Shown here: positions 9,148 through 18,149 of the stretch, one piece after another | Layout of the letters: each line of letters opens with the position of its first letter | How positions within the stretch are numbered: the stretch's first letter is position 1 | NCBI RefSeq assembly: GCF_001890925.1 | Contig: NZ_MLCB01000090.1 | Coordinates: 1 to 49,825 of the forward strand | Direction: 5' to 3' | Source: Planktotalea frisia | Lineage (GTDB): Bacteria; Pseudomonadota; Alphaproteobacteria; Rhodobacterales; Rhodobacteraceae | DNA: 49,825 bases | Translations under genes and position numbers: made by a program | Notes under the pieces: generated by a model | What the model saw: only the letters and a program-made list of their open reading frames with translations | What the model was told of the DNA's origin: nothing | The model's database searches: none

Positions 9148-9845
9148 GTTTGGCTCTTTCCAAGGGAGTGGTGAAGCGGCGGGGCAAGGTCATTCTTGGG
9201 CCAGTTGATCTGGCGCTGAATGCACCTGACATCACGATTATTCTGGGTCCAAATGGTGCTGGAAAGACCACTCTTTTGCGCGTGCTGCATGGGGTTGAGC
9301 GGCTTTCGTCCGGCGCGCTGACCCTCTCGAAACCGGATGCACAGGCGCGTCAGGAACAAGCCTATGTGTTTCAAAGTCCCATCATGCTGCGCCGTACTGT
9401 GCGCGCTAATCTTGCGTATCCGCTTGAGTTAATCGGCACGGCGAAACCCGTAATTGCGCAACGTGTAGAGACATGGGCGGAACGCATCGGATTGGCGGAT
9501 GCCCTAGACCGTCATGCCCCCCGACTTTCAGGCGGTGAAAAGCAAAAACTTGCCCTCGCGCGCGCGCTGATCCGCGAACCGGATGTGCTGTTTCTGGATG
9601 AACCTTGTGCGAACCTCGATGGGCGATCCACGCGCGAGATTGAGACGCTTTTGAAAGACGCTCATTTGAGAGGGACGCAGATCATCATGACAACGCATGA
9701 TTTGGGCCAAGCGCGGCGCATGGCGTCTGATGTGGTGTTTCTACTGGGTGGAAAAGTGCATGAGCGCGGTGCGGCGGGCAGATTTTTCGTGACGCCTGAA
9801 ACGCCAGAAGCGCAAGCGTTCTTAAACGGAGATATCATCGAATGA
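9144..9845 (+). CDS. tupC: Tungstate ABC transporter ATP-binding protein TupC
   Basis: A 233-residue ABC ATPase that powers the TupB channel. Walker A is GPNGAGKTT (about 35-43), the Q-loop is VFQSP (near 75), the signature is LSGGEKQ (about 129-135), Walker B is VLFLDEP (about 149-155), and the H-loop is TTHD. It lacks the C-terminal regulatory TOBE domain found in many molybdate ATPases (ModC), which fits TupC. It starts with GTG overlapping the tupB stop and ends four bases inside tupA (ATGA), so all three genes are tightly coupled. Confidence 0.9.
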   Translation: MSLALSKGVVKRRGKVILGPVDLALNAPDITIILGPNGAGKTTLLRVLHGVERLSSGALTLSKPDAQARQEQAYVFQSPIMLRRTVRANLAYPLELIGTAKPVIAQRVETWAERIGLADALDRHAPRLSGGEKQKLALARALIREPDVLFLDEPCANLDGRSTREIETLLKDAHLRGTQIIMTTHDLGQARRMASDVVFLLGGKVHERGAAGRFFVTPETPEAQAFLNGDIIE

Positions 9846-10639
9846 TACGGCTTGCGGTCTTGATGTGGTTGGCTCTTGGGGGTGTGGCGTTTGCTGAAAC
9901 CATGCGGTTGGCGGTGACGACGAGCTTTCATAATTCGGGACTGTCGGATGTGCTTTTGCCTGTGATCAAGGCAGAGATCGGACTGGAAGTTCAGCTTTTG
10001 GTCGTCGGCACCGGCCAAGCGCTGCGTCTTGGGCGCGCAGGGGACGTGGATGCGATCCTTGTGCATTCCAAAGCAGCGGAAGATGCGTTTGTGGCTGAGG
10101 GTTTCGCGCCTTATCGTCGCGAGATCATGTATAATGATTTCGTACTGATCGGGCCTGCGCATGATCCGGCCCAACTGGCGCAAGCCACGAGTGCGCGTGA
10201 TGCGTTAAAGCGGATCGCAGCGGCGAAAGCACCATTTATTTCACGTGGTGATGAAAGCGGTACGCATAAGAAGGAGTTGGTTTTGTGGGATGCGGCAGCG
10301 CTAGAGGTCAGTGCGTTCGATCCATGGTACAAAGCTGTGGGCGCAGGCATGGGTGCGAGCTTGAATACGGCTTCTGCGATGGGTGCATACATCCTCGCAG
10401 ATCGTGCGAGTTGGTTGAATTTTGGCAATAAAACTGGATTGGCGTTACTCTACGCGGGTGATCCTGCGCTGTTTAATCAGTACGCCTATTTGCCTGTGAA
10501 CGCTGTGAAACATCCGCATGTGAACGCCGCCGTTGCGCAGGCTTTGGAAGCGTGGCTTGTGTCACAGAATGCCGCTGATTTAATCAACGGCTACTCAATC
10601 AATGGCGAACGTTTGTTCAGCTTCAACGCTCAAAACTAA
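9842..10639 (+). CDS. tupA: Periplasmic tungstate-binding protein TupA
   Basis: A 265-residue solute-binding protein with a signal peptide cleaved after VAFA (residue about 18). The mature protein opens with MRLAVTTSFHNSGL, which contains the TTS segment typical of TupA proteins, and has SRGDESGTHKKE near residue 136, the second anion-binding loop of this family. It would deliver tungstate to TupBC, most likely for tungsten- or molybdenum-dependent oxidoreductases that are not in this window. The start overlaps tupC by four bases. It converges on and overlaps by three bases the lytic transglycosylase gene on the opposite strand. Confidence 0.87.
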   Translation: MIRLAVLMWLALGGVAFAETMRLAVTTSFHNSGLSDVLLPVIKAEIGLEVQLLVVGTGQALRLGRAGDVDAILVHSKAAEDAFVAEGFAPYRREIMYNDFVLIGPAHDPAQLAQATSARDALKRIAAAKAPFISRGDESGTHKKELVLWDAAALEVSAFDPWYKAVGAGMGASLNTASAMGAYILADRASWLNFGNKTGLALLYAGDPALFNQYAYLPVNAVKHPHVNAAVAQALEAWLVSQNAADLINGYSINGERLFSFNAQN

Positions 10640-11763
10640 AGACTGCGAAGCAGTTCTTGCGAGGGTGTGCCTGTTACGGGCAATCCTTTGCTGCGTTGAT
10701 AATCGCTGACCGCTGCTTTGCTTTTAGGTCCGAAGACACCATCAGCACCGCCCGTGTCAAACCCGCGTCGTGTGAGGCGTTGTTGCAAGGCGATCCGGTC
10801 GTCTTTCGTCAACCCATTCGCATCGGGCGGGAACTGTCCGCGTAAAGGACCTGCACCTGCGATACGGTCGGACAGATGCCCCACACCAATCGCGTAGGCG
10901 TCAGAATTGTTGTAACGCTTGATCGCCCGGAAATTGCCGGTGGTGGCGAATTTCGGACCGCCCGCTTGGGGTTGAAGCGTGCCGGACGCGCTCTCAGAAC
11001 CCCATTTCACACCGCGCGCCCAGCCGTTGCGCTGCAAGTATGCGGCGGTAGAGGCAAGGGCATCGCTGGGATCCGCAGACCAGATATCGCGGCGGCCATC
11101 AGCTGTGAAATCCACAGCGAAGCCCTCGTAAGAGGTTGGTATAAACTGTGTGTGCCCCATTGCACCCGCCCAGCTGCCAACCATGCGGTTGGCCGTGATG
11201 TCGCCGTTCTGGATGATTTTTAGTGCTGCAACGAGCTGTTTTTCAAAGAACACCCCGCGCCGCCCTTCAAAGGCGAGCGTCGAGGTGGATGAAATGATGG
11301 GAATGTCGCCCATGCGCTCGCCATATTGGCTCTCTAAACCCCAAATCGCGCAGATGATTTCTGCATCGACGCCGTACTTTGCTTCTAGCGCCGTTAAGGT
11401 CGTGCGATGGCGTGCAAAGGCGGCGCGTCCTTTGGCGATGCGTTCGTCAGACGCGGCGATGGAGAGGTAGTCCTCTAGCGAGCGTTTGAATTCTGTTTGA
11501 TTGCGGTCACGTTTGATGACGCCGGGCAAAAAGCCTGCGCCGCGAAAACCAGCGGCAACAGTCGCTGCACTTAACCCGTATCCGCTTGCGCGATTTTTGA
11601 AACTCGCAACCCAAGCGTCGTAGCCTGCGTTGGGTTGCGGGCGAAATTCTGCGGCAAGGCCAGATGGTTTGGCACGGCTCGTTCTAGCAGAAGGAGCGCT
11701 GTTGCATGCGGCAAGGCCGAATGCGCCAAGGGTCAGGGCGAAGGTGCGTCGTGTGACTGTCAT
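10636..11763 (-). CDS. Lytic murein transglycosylase lipoprotein (MltB family) with PG-binding domain
   Basis: This enzyme cleaves the peptidoglycan glycan strand. The 375-residue protein has a lipobox LAAC with Cys20, so it should be anchored to a membrane. The SLT/MltB catalytic domain contains the catalytic glutamate Glu144 in IWGLESQYG, followed by GSWAGAMGHTQFIPTSY. A peptidoglycan_binding_1 domain occupies the end (about 318-372, with FGPKSKAAVSDYQ). The ATG at 11763 is chosen because it starts the signal region MTVTRRTFAL, which has a twin-arginine-like RR; the frame stays open upstream to 11859. It converges with tupA and shares three bases with it. Confidence 0.9.
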   Translation of the reverse strand: MTVTRRTFALTLGAFGLAACNSAPSARTSRAKPSGLAAEFRPQPNAGYDAWVASFKNRASGYGLSAATVAAGFRGAGFLPGVIKRDRNQTEFKRSLEDYLSIAASDERIAKGRAAFARHRTTLTALEAKYGVDAEIICAIWGLESQYGERMGDIPIISSTSTLAFEGRRGVFFEKQLVAALKIIQNGDITANRMVGSWAGAMGHTQFIPTSYEGFAVDFTADGRRDIWSADPSDALASTAAYLQRNGWARGVKWGSESASGTLQPQAGGPKFATTGNFRAIKRYNNSDAYAIGVGHLSDRIAGAGPLRGQFPPDANGLTKDDRIALQQRLTRRGFDTGGADGVFGPKSKAAVSDYQRSKGLPVTGTPSQELLRSL

Positions 11764-11836
11764 ATCTCTGCTCGCGCTTTGTGCGTTGTTTGGAAACGTT
11801 CCTAACGCATTGTTGCGTGCGCGCAAACAGTCTGGA

Positions 11837-12682
11837 TTATTGTTCGCTCTCAGGCACATTCCCGCGCATCAGCCCTGCGAAATCAAAGAGTTTGGGGTCG
11901 AGTAAGTGTGACGGGCGCGCATTGGTCAGCGCACGAAACATGATTTGGCGACGACCGGGACTGTTGGTTTCCCATTGATCGAGGATTTGTTTGACTTGTT
12001 GACGCTGCAAGCTATCCTGAGAACCGCACAGATCACATGGAATAATCGGGTATTTCATCGCGCTCGCGAATTTCTCGCAATCGACTTCGGCCACATGAGC
12101 GAGGGGGCGGTAAACGAACAGGTCGCCCTCATCATTCAGCAGTTTCGGCGGCATCGTAGCAAGGCGACCGCCGTGGAAGAGATTCATGAAGAATGTCTCA
12201 AGGATGTCATCGCGGTGATGACCAAGCACGACAGCAGAGCAACCTTCCTCACGCGCGATGCGGTAGAGATTGCCGCGCCGCAAACGCGAACAGAGCGCGC
12301 AAAAGGTGCGGCCCGCTGGGATTTTATCCATGACGATGGAATAGGTGTCTTCATATTCAATACGATGTGGCACGCCCATTTTCTTGAGGAATTCAGGCAA
12401 AACTGTCGCTGGAAAATTAGGCTGGCCTTGATCCAGATTGCAGGCAATCAGTTCAACAGGCAGCAGGCCACGCCATTTCAGCTCATTGAGAACGGCCAAT
12501 AATGTGTAGCTGTCTTTGCCACCTGATAAACAAACGAGCCACTTAGTGTCGGGTTCGATCATCCCGTATTGCTCAATCGCCTCACGCGTTTGGCGCACAA
12601 TGCGTTTGCGCAGCTTCTTGAACTCTGTTGTGGACGGAGCGCCGTGAAAGAGCGGGTGGATGTCGTCGTGATTATCTAGCAT
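11837..12682 (-). CDS. ttcA: tRNA 2-thiocytidine(32) synthetase TtcA
   Basis: TtcA uses ATP and an iron-sulfur cluster to thiolate cytidine 32 in several tRNAs. The 281-residue protein has the PP-loop SGGKDS at 53-58, the CxxC pair Cys128/Cys131 and the downstream CDLC cysteines (216, 219) that provide the third cluster ligand. The length is normal. The start at 12682 has AAGG upstream on the minus strand. It lies downstream of yidD, rnpA and rpmH on the same strand with a 27-base gap and may be transcribed with them. The 3' end runs past the transglycosylase start region without overlapping its coding part. Confidence 0.95.
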   Translation of the reverse strand: MLDNHDDIHPLFHGAPSTTEFKKLRKRIVRQTREAIEQYGMIEPDTKWLVCLSGGKDSYTLLAVLNELKWRGLLPVELIACNLDQGQPNFPATVLPEFLKKMGVPHRIEYEDTYSIVMDKIPAGRTFCALCSRLRRGNLYRIAREEGCSAVVLGHHRDDILETFFMNLFHGGRLATMPPKLLNDEGDLFVYRPLAHVAEVDCEKFASAMKYPIIPCDLCGSQDSLQRQQVKQILDQWETNSPGRRQIMFRALTNARPSHLLDPKLFDFAGLMRGNVPESEQ

Positions 12683-12709
12683 GGCAAGGCCTTAACATAA
12701 GGGGCAAGA

Positions 12710-12931
12710 TTAGTCTGGCACGTTATCAATGCCAGAGCTGCCCCAAGGATGACAACGACCGATGCGGCGCGCAGCGAGCCAGCTGCCTTTGATTGCGCCA
12801 TGTTTTTTGAGTGCTTCCATCGCGTAGGCAGAGCATGTGGGATCATAGCGACAGTGCATGCCGACCCAAGGAGAGAGTAGTAAACGGTAGGCGCGCACGG
12901 GGAGGGCTACGATGTGTGCGAGCGGGCTCAT
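12710..12931 (-). CDS. yidD: Membrane protein insertion efficiency factor YidD
   Basis: A 73-residue protein of the Haemolytic/YidD family. It has the conserved core [15 protein letters not shown] with two cysteines and the [10 protein letters not shown] segment. YidD supports YidC-dependent membrane protein insertion. The start codon overlaps the rnpA stop by four bases, matching the widespread rpmH-rnpA-yidD order. yidC does not follow here; ttcA takes that place. Confidence 0.94.
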   Translation of the reverse strand: MSPLAHIVALPVRAYRLLLSPWVGMHCRYDPTCSAYAMEALKKHGAIKGSWLAARRIGRCHPWGSSGIDNVPD

Positions 12932-13338
12932 TTTTGGGCGTGCAGTTTTTTGAGAGCGTACCGCAGATCGCCGATGAGCAGATCAAAAGGGCGATTTGCA
13001 GTGACTTCAGCGCGGCCAATGAGAACATAGTCGCAGCCATCAGCGCCATGCTGGGGTAGAACAGCGCGCGCAGCTTCGCGTAGACGGCGTTTGGCGCGAT
13101 TGCGTGCGACGGCGTTGCCGACTTTCTTGGAACAGGTGAAACCGACGCGTACCGCCAGATCATCATCGCGACGATCACGCATTTGCACCATCATGGATGC
13201 GGTGCCTTGACGGCGCGCACGCGCTGCACGCAAAAAATCGCTGCGTTTTTTGAGAACCGCAAGACGCAAAGAAACCGCCAGTGGCGTGTTCTCGTCAGCG
13301 TCTAACGCGTCTGAGGCCTCTGGCGGTGTCAAAGTCAT
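12928..13338 (-). CDS. rnpA: Ribonuclease P protein component
   Basis: The protein subunit of RNase P, which matures the 5' ends of tRNAs. The 136-residue protein has the RNase P core starting at [15 protein letters not shown] and the basic RNA-binding signature [19 protein letters not shown] (about 76-94). A 25-residue acidic N-terminal extension precedes the core. The ATG at 13338 lies 19 bases after the rpmH stop, and the 3' end overlaps yidD. Confidence 0.94.
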   Translation of the reverse strand: MTLTPPEASDALDADENTPLAVSLRLAVLKKRSDFLRAARARRQGTASMMVQMRDRRDDDLAVRVGFTCSKKVGNAVARNRAKRRLREAARAVLPQHGADGCDYVLIGRAEVTANRPFDLLIGDLRYALKKLHAQK

Positions 13339-13357
13339 TAACCTAAAAGAGAAACGC

Positions 13358-13492
13358 TTACGCGCTCAGCTCTTTACGGCCTTTAGCGCGGCGCGCGTTC
13401 AGGATCTTGCGACCTGCTTTTGTGGCCATGCGTGCGCGAAAGCCGTGGCGGTTCTTGCGAACGCGATTCGATGGTTGAAAGGTGCGTTTCAT
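13358..13492 (-). CDS. rpmH: 50S ribosomal protein L34
   Basis: A 44-residue very basic protein with the invariant L34 sequence [18 protein letters not shown] at its start and [13 protein letters not shown] near its end. It is the first gene of the rpmH-rnpA-yidD operon on the minus strand. The frame is open upstream to 13690, but the L34 start fixes the ATG at 13492. The promoter should lie in 13493-13670. Confidence 0.98.
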   Translation of the reverse strand: MKRTFQPSNRVRKNRHGFRARMATKAGRKILNARRAKGRKELSA

Positions 13493-13670
13493 CGCTCCGT
13501 CTCCGTATAAAGCAGGGCAGTCGCGCAGAATCGCAAAGGCCCTATGTATCTTGAAGCCTGTCCAATAGAGAGGCGTGGTGGATAAGTCAAACCAAAGAGT
13601 ACCTATTTTCTGCAACATTTGGCCTGTTCTTACCGAAGCGCATGTTACAGTTTGATGCGAAAGTCCAGCT

Positions 13671-13700
13671 TTGATCACGGCAACTGTCACTCGTGATCAA
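13671..13700. repeat. 9-bp perfect inverted repeat between divergent genes
   Basis: TTGATCACG at 13671-13679 is matched exactly by CGTGATCAA at 13692-13700 with a 12-base spacer. The half-site centres are 21 bp apart, two helical turns, the geometry of a dimeric regulator site. It lies between rpmH (minus) and the TVP38-family gene (plus). A partial third copy, CGTGATA, follows at about 13705. Confidence 0.45.
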
Positions 13701-13795
13701 GCGCGCGTGATAGGGCTACCGCAACCTAGATCAAATCAGCATGTTGCATTCAACCAAGAACAACAGATTTGATCCGAAAGAGAATGATAAACGAT

Positions 13796-14524
13796 ATGAC
13801 AAACACCCCCGAAACCAAATCTGGATTTGCCAGATTTCTTCCAATGCTGGTAATCCTTGTGGTCGCTGTCATTGGTGCATTTACGCTGAAAGATTACCTT
13901 AGTTTTGATGCGCTGCGCGACAACCGCGAGGCGTTGATCGCGTTTCGAGACAGTAACTATCTTATTGCTGTAATTGGCTTTTTAGCGATTTACGTCGCGA
14001 TTGTTGGCTTTTCCCTGCCGGGAGCGACGATTGCAACGCTGACAGGTGGTTTCTTGTTCGGCACGGTGTTTGGTACGCTCTTTAACGTGACTGGCGCCAC
14101 GGTCGGGGCGACACTGATTTTCCTCGCGGCGCGGTATGGTTTTGGTGAGAAACTGGGCGCAAAACTAGAAAGCAGTAAAGGCCCTGTGAAGAAGATCAAA
14201 GATGGTATCGACGAAAACCAATGGTCGATGTTGTTCATCATCCGTCTTGTGCCTGCGGTCCCATTTTTCATTGCGAACCTAATCCCTGCGTTTTTGGAAG
14301 TGCCTTTGCACCGCTATATGATCTCAACGTTTCTCGGAATTATTCCCGGCACGCTGGTGTTCACATCTGTTGGCGCGGGTCTTGGTGAGGTTTTCGCGGC
14401 GGGTGAAACGCCGAACCTTGGCATTATATTCGAGCCGCACATTCTGCTGCCTATCCTTGGCCTAAGCGCGCTATCGCTCTTGCCCATTCTTGTTAAAGCC
14501 GTGACCGGCAAAAAGGACATTTGA
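13796..14524 (+). CDS. TVP38/TMEM64 (DedA-like VTT domain) membrane protein
   Basis: A polytopic inner-membrane protein of about 242 residues. The VTT/SNARE-associated domain is recognisable from FSLPGATIATLTGGFLFG (about 74-91) and the RLVPAVPFF(I)ANLIPAF segment, with the conserved proline-rich re-entrant loops. Five to six hydrophobic helices are visible. Relatives are proposed lipid scramblases or transporters. The ATG at 13796 is preferred; an in-frame ATG at 13784 adds four residues but sits too close to the AGAGA ribosome-binding site. It is followed immediately by a mercuric-reductase-like flavoprotein; the pairing of these two families is frequent in bacteria, which suggests a shared role. 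Confidence 0.88.
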   Translation: MTNTPETKSGFARFLPMLVILVVAVIGAFTLKDYLSFDALRDNREALIAFRDSNYLIAVIGFLAIYVAIVGFSLPGATIATLTGGFLFGTVFGTLFNVTGATVGATLIFLAARYGFGEKLGAKLESSKGPVKKIKDGIDENQWSMLFIIRLVPAVPFFIANLIPAFLEVPLHRYMISTFLGIIPGTLVFTSVGAGLGEVFAAGETPNLGIIFEPHILLPILGLSALSLLPILVKAVTGKKDI

Positions 14525-14526
14525 AC

Positions 14527-15945
14527 ATGGAAACGATCAAAACAGACATTCTGGTCATTGGCGGTGGTTCTGGCGGATTGTCCGTCGCAGCAGGTGCGGT
14601 GCAGATGGGCGCGACTGTGGTCTTGCTTGAGGGTCATAAAATGGGCGGCGATTGCCTGAACTTCGGTTGCGTACCCTCAAAAGCGCTGATTGCCTCGGGC
14701 AAGGCTGCCTACGGGCAAGCGCACGCATCCCAATATGGCGTCGCCAATGTTGTGCCGAGTGTGGATTATGCCGCCGCGAAGGATCATGTTGCTGGTGTGA
14801 TTGCGCAGATTGAACCGTTGGACAGCCAAGAGCGGTTCGAAGGTTTGAGCGTTAAGGTGATCCGTGAATACGGACGCTTTGTGTCGCCAACCGAAGTCGA
14901 AGCCGGCGATTACCGCATCAAAGCGCGTCGTGTGGTTATCTCTACAGGCTCTTCGCCTTTTGTACCGCCCATTCCGGGTCTCGATACTGTTCCTTATGAA
15001 ACGAACGAGACATTGTTCGAGCTGCGTGAACAGCCAGAGCATTTGTTAATCATCGGTGGCGGCCCAATTGGTATGGAAATGGCGCAAGCGCATTTGCGTA
15101 TGGGGTCCAAGGTGACTGTCATTGAAGGTGCAAAAGCGCTGGGCAAAGACGATCCTGAAATGGCTGCGATTGTGCTCGATAAGCTGCGCGCTGAGGGGCT
15201 TGTCATCGAAGAAGATGCGCTCGCGGGCGAGATCAAAGGCAAAGCAGGCGCGATTGAAGTGCATGCGAAAGATGGTCGGGTTTTCAAGGGCTCGCATCTT
15301 TTGATGGCTGTCGGGCGCAAGTCTAATATGGACAAGCTGAACCTTGAAGCGGCGGGGATCGAGACGCACCGCACAGGTATTGTTGTTGATGACAGCATGA
15401 AAACGACGAATAAAAAGGTCTATGCGATTGGCGATGTCGCAGGTGGTTTGCAGTTTACGCACGTCGCTGGTTATCAGGCAGGGGTGATCATTCGCTCTGC
15501 GCTCTTTGGTTTGCCTGCAAAGCAAAGCACGAAGCATATCCCTTGGGCGACCTACACGGATCCTGAATTGTCGCAGGTCGGTTTGACCGAAGCGCAGGCC
15601 AAGAAAGAGCATGGCGACAAGCTGGAAGTGGTGCGTTTTGACATTCATCACAACGACAGACTGATTGCAGAACGCAAGGCATACGGGTTGATCAAAGTGA
15701 TGGTTGTGAAAGGTCGTCCTGTCGGGGTTTCTATTGCTGGGCCACATGCAGGTGAGCTGATTGGCATGTGGTCGCTTGCAATTGCGAACAAGCTGAAGAT
15801 GAGCCAGATTTCCGCGATGGTTGCCCCTTATCCGTCGGTCTTCGAGATAAACAAGCGTGCCGCAGGGGCTTATTTCACGCCGCGCTTGTTTGAGAATGAT
15901 ACGGTCAAAAAAGTGGTGCGCCTTGTGCAGCGCTGGTTGCCATGA
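14527..15945 (+). CDS. Mercuric-reductase-like FAD/NAD(P) disulfide oxidoreductase
   Basis: A 472-residue flavoprotein of the pyridine nucleotide-disulfide oxidoreductase class I. FAD binding uses VIGGGSGGLS (10-19), the redox-active disulfide is Cys43-Cys48 in GDCLNFGCVPSK, the NAD(P) motif is IIGGGPIGMEMAQ (about 177-189), and the second FAD contact is YAIGDVAGG. The C-terminal dimerisation domain has PYPSVFEI in place of the usual HxHPT active-site base segment and no C-terminal CC pair, so it is not a true MerA. The ATG at 14527 is chosen; a TTG at 14521 would overlap the upstream stop. The substrate is unknown. It forms an operon with the TVP38-family gene. Confidence 0.87.
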   Translation: METIKTDILVIGGGSGGLSVAAGAVQMGATVVLLEGHKMGGDCLNFGCVPSKALIASGKAAYGQAHASQYGVANVVPSVDYAAAKDHVAGVIAQIEPLDSQERFEGLSVKVIREYGRFVSPTEVEAGDYRIKARRVVISTGSSPFVPPIPGLDTVPYETNETLFELREQPEHLLIIGGGPIGMEMAQAHLRMGSKVTVIEGAKALGKDDPEMAAIVLDKLRAEGLVIEEDALAGEIKGKAGAIEVHAKDGRVFKGSHLLMAVGRKSNMDKLNLEAAGIETHRTGIVVDDSMKTTNKKVYAIGDVAGGLQFTHVAGYQAGVIIRSALFGLPAKQSTKHIPWATYTDPELSQVGLTEAQAKKEHGDKLEVVRFDIHHNDRLIAERKAYGLIKVMVVKGRPVGVSIAGPHAGELIGMWSLAIANKLKMSQISAMVAPYPSVFEINKRAAGAYFTPRLFENDTVKKVVRLVQRWLP

Positions 15946-16041
15946 TCATGTGCGCGCATGTGTTGAACCTGCGGGACGCTCCGCGGGAAGTTTACTTGGA
16001 AAGATGAAGATCTGGACAAGCATAAAAGGACGCGTGCGCGC

Positions 16042-17427
16042 ATGTTGAATTCGCTTTCAGGTCGCTTTTTGATCCTGACCACTGTGTTTGTGATGTTGGC
16101 GGAGATGCTGATCTTTTTCCCGTCAGTTGCACGGTTTCGCGAAGATTTTCTATTGTCGCGCTTGGAGCGCGCACAGATTGCCTCGCTTGCGCTTTTGGCG
16201 GATGATATGATTGATGCAGACCTTGAGGAAGAGCTTTTGCTCAATGCCGAGGTTTTTAACGTCGTGTTGCGGCGCGATGCTGTGCGCCAGTTGGTGCTGT
16301 CGTCACCCATGCCGCGTCCGATAGATGGCACGTTTGATCTACGTGACCCGCCTGCAATGTTATTGATCAAGGATGCCGTTACGCGGCTCCTGAAAAGTGA
16401 GCCAGAAGTGATCCGCATTATCGGCGCGCCTGTGCGAGAAGCAGGATTGCTGATCGAGGTCACAATGCCGACCGAAGGTCTGCGTGCTGCAATGCTGGAT
16501 TATGGCCTGCGCATTTTGGCTCTTTCTGCGGTCATTTCGATTTTCACCGCGAGCTTGTTGTTCCTTGCGGTGCGCTTTTTGCTGGTGCGCCCAATTCGCG
16601 GTGTCGTGGACCACATGCAGCGCTATGCCGCCGCACCCGAAGATGCGCGTCAGATCATTGAACCGTCGTCTGGCGTCACAGAGCTGCGCGAAGCGGAAGA
16701 TGCTTTGCAATCTATGCAGGTTGAACTCACACAAGCGCTCAAACAGAAAGAGCGCCTTGCGCAACTGGGCGGCGCAGTCGCGCGCGTGAGCCATGATTTG
16801 CGCAATATCTTGACCTCCGCACAGTTATTTACCGACCGTATCGAGATGAGCGAAGACCCTGTCGTTCAGCGCATGGCACCGAAATTGGTGAATTCGATCA
16901 CGCGCGCGGTGAACCTTTGTGAGACAACGCTGGCTTTTGGAAAAGCAGAAGAGCCTGCGCCGCGTTTGACGCGATTTGCGCTCAGTGAGATTGTAAACGA
17001 CGTGATCGCGTCCGAGCGGCTCGCTGTGGGTGAGCATGATTTGAGTTTTGCAGAGGATGTTCCCATCGGTTTGTCCGTACGCGCGGACCCTGAGCAGCTC
17101 TACCGCGTGATTTCCAATCTTGTGCGTAATGCCCGCCAAGCGATTATCGCGACAGGAAAAGCAGGTGAAATATCCGTATGCGCCCAAGAGAACGACGACG
17201 ATTGGGTGATCTGTGTACATGACACAGGTCCGGGGTTGCCTAAAAAGGCGCTGGAACATTTGTTCACCCCATTCCAGGGGGGCGCTCGAAAAGGTGGGAC
17301 AGGGCTCGGCCTTGCGATTGCGGCAGAGCTTATCAGAGGGCACGGCGGCGTGCTTGAATTGATGCGCTCGACAGAGGCAGGAACCACCTTTGAAATACGT
17401 TTACCGAAGGGGGATGTCGCTGTTTAA
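16042..17427 (+). CDS. Orphan membrane sensor histidine kinase
   Basis: A 461-residue kinase. Transmembrane helix 1 spans about 8-28, a periplasmic sensor region about 30-150, transmembrane helix 2 about 157-183, then a HAMP-like segment. The phosphoacceptor is His251 (RVSHDLRN). The ATPase domain has the N box NLVRNARQA, G1 DTGPGLP, F box LFTPFQGG and G2 GGTGLGLAIA. The start at 16042 is preceded by AAAAGGA. A 14-codon open frame (ATG 16004, stop 16046-16048) overlaps the start and could couple its translation. No response regulator gene is adjacent, so its partner must be elsewhere. The 96-base gap from the flavoprotein gene leaves co-transcription possible. Confidence 0.9.
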   Translation: MLNSLSGRFLILTTVFVMLAEMLIFFPSVARFREDFLLSRLERAQIASLALLADDMIDADLEEELLLNAEVFNVVLRRDAVRQLVLSSPMPRPIDGTFDLRDPPAMLLIKDAVTRLLKSEPEVIRIIGAPVREAGLLIEVTMPTEGLRAAMLDYGLRILALSAVISIFTASLLFLAVRFLLVRPIRGVVDHMQRYAAAPEDARQIIEPSSGVTELREAEDALQSMQVELTQALKQKERLAQLGGAVARVSHDLRNILTSAQLFTDRIEMSEDPVVQRMAPKLVNSITRAVNLCETTLAFGKAEEPAPRLTRFALSEIVNDVIASERLAVGEHDLSFAEDVPIGLSVRADPEQLYRVISNLVRNARQAIIATGKAGEISVCAQENDDDWVICVHDTGPGLPKKALEHLFTPFQGGARKGGTGLGLAIAAELIRGHGGVLELMRSTEAGTTFEIRLPKGDVAV

Positions 17428-17495
17428 AGAAAGCGTTGAGATTGCTGCGTTTTACGCTTGCAACAGTTTCGTGCCTCGTCTAATCAGCGCTTAAC

Positions 17496-17572
17496 GGACC
17501 GATAGCTCAGCTGGATAGAGTACCTGACTACGAATCAGGGGGTCGGGGGTTCGAATCCTCCTCGGTCCGCCA
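17496..17572 (+). tRNA. tRNA-Arg (anticodon ACG), CCA encoded
   Basis: The cloverleaf is complete: acceptor GGACCGA pairs with TCGGTCC, the D-arm carries AGCTCAGCTGGATAGAG, the anticodon stem CCTGA/TCAGG encloses CTACGAA with anticodon ACG, and the T-arm holds GTTCGAATC with one G-T pair in its stem. The discriminator is G and CCA is encoded at 17570-17572. It stands alone after the histidine kinase gene. Confidence 0.97.
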
Positions 17573-18149
17573 TTTACACTTTTTCTTAATTACTTAAAAA
17601 TTGACTTTCGACGAGTGTTTACTAGAATGAAGTGCGTTTCATGTTGTTTGTCAGCTGGTCGAACTCCACAAAATTGTTAAACAGCAGGTCTGTTCCGGGG
17701 TGTGTTATGTCCGTGATTACATGAGGAAATCAATGGTGCTTGCACAATCGTTTACCTTTGTAATTTCAAAAGCTCGAATCTTGCTTGGAAATCTGGATCA
17801 GTTTGGAAACGGATCATCGGCGACTTGTGCGTGAAAAGGTTTCTGCGGTTTGGACTAAGTAGTTGGCTGCTTGACAAGAGCGCTTGTTGGGGAACAGTGA
17901 GCACGCGACGAAACACTTTGAAGCCGTACAGAATTAGGCGGCGTCAAAAGGTTTGCGCTGTTTGTAGATAGACCAAGTGGTCAAGCTTGCAACTATGCGC
18001 TTTTGGATCGGATCGAAACGATCGCTGGTCGTGATCAGCAGTCTGACGAGTTGCAAGCAGCCCGCAGTTCTAGGGGCAAAACGACCACCCGTATCCGACG
18101 TTAGACAGTTCCCGTTTTTTCCATTGCGTTTGCGAAGGCGCATCTCAGT
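17573..18149. other. Intergenic stretch with no recognisable gene
   Basis: Between the tRNA and the WYL regulator, 577 bases hold only short open frames on both strands (for example 17934-18143 minus, 69 codons) that I cannot assign. A T-rich stretch directly after the tRNA may terminate it. Position 3' of a tRNA is a common insertion site, but no integrase, direct repeat of the tRNA end or IS ends are visible. Confidence 0.5.

Noticed and set aside
13577-13585. DnaA-box-like GGTGGATAA near rpmH
   Set aside because: Only one near-match (reverse complement TTATCCACC) is present, with no cluster or AT-rich unwinding region, and alphaproteobacterial origins are usually elsewhere.
16004-16048. 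14-codon frame overlapping the histidine kinase start
   Set aside because: Its ribosome-binding site is too close to the ATG and the peptide has no feature; it is mentioned only as a possible coupling element.
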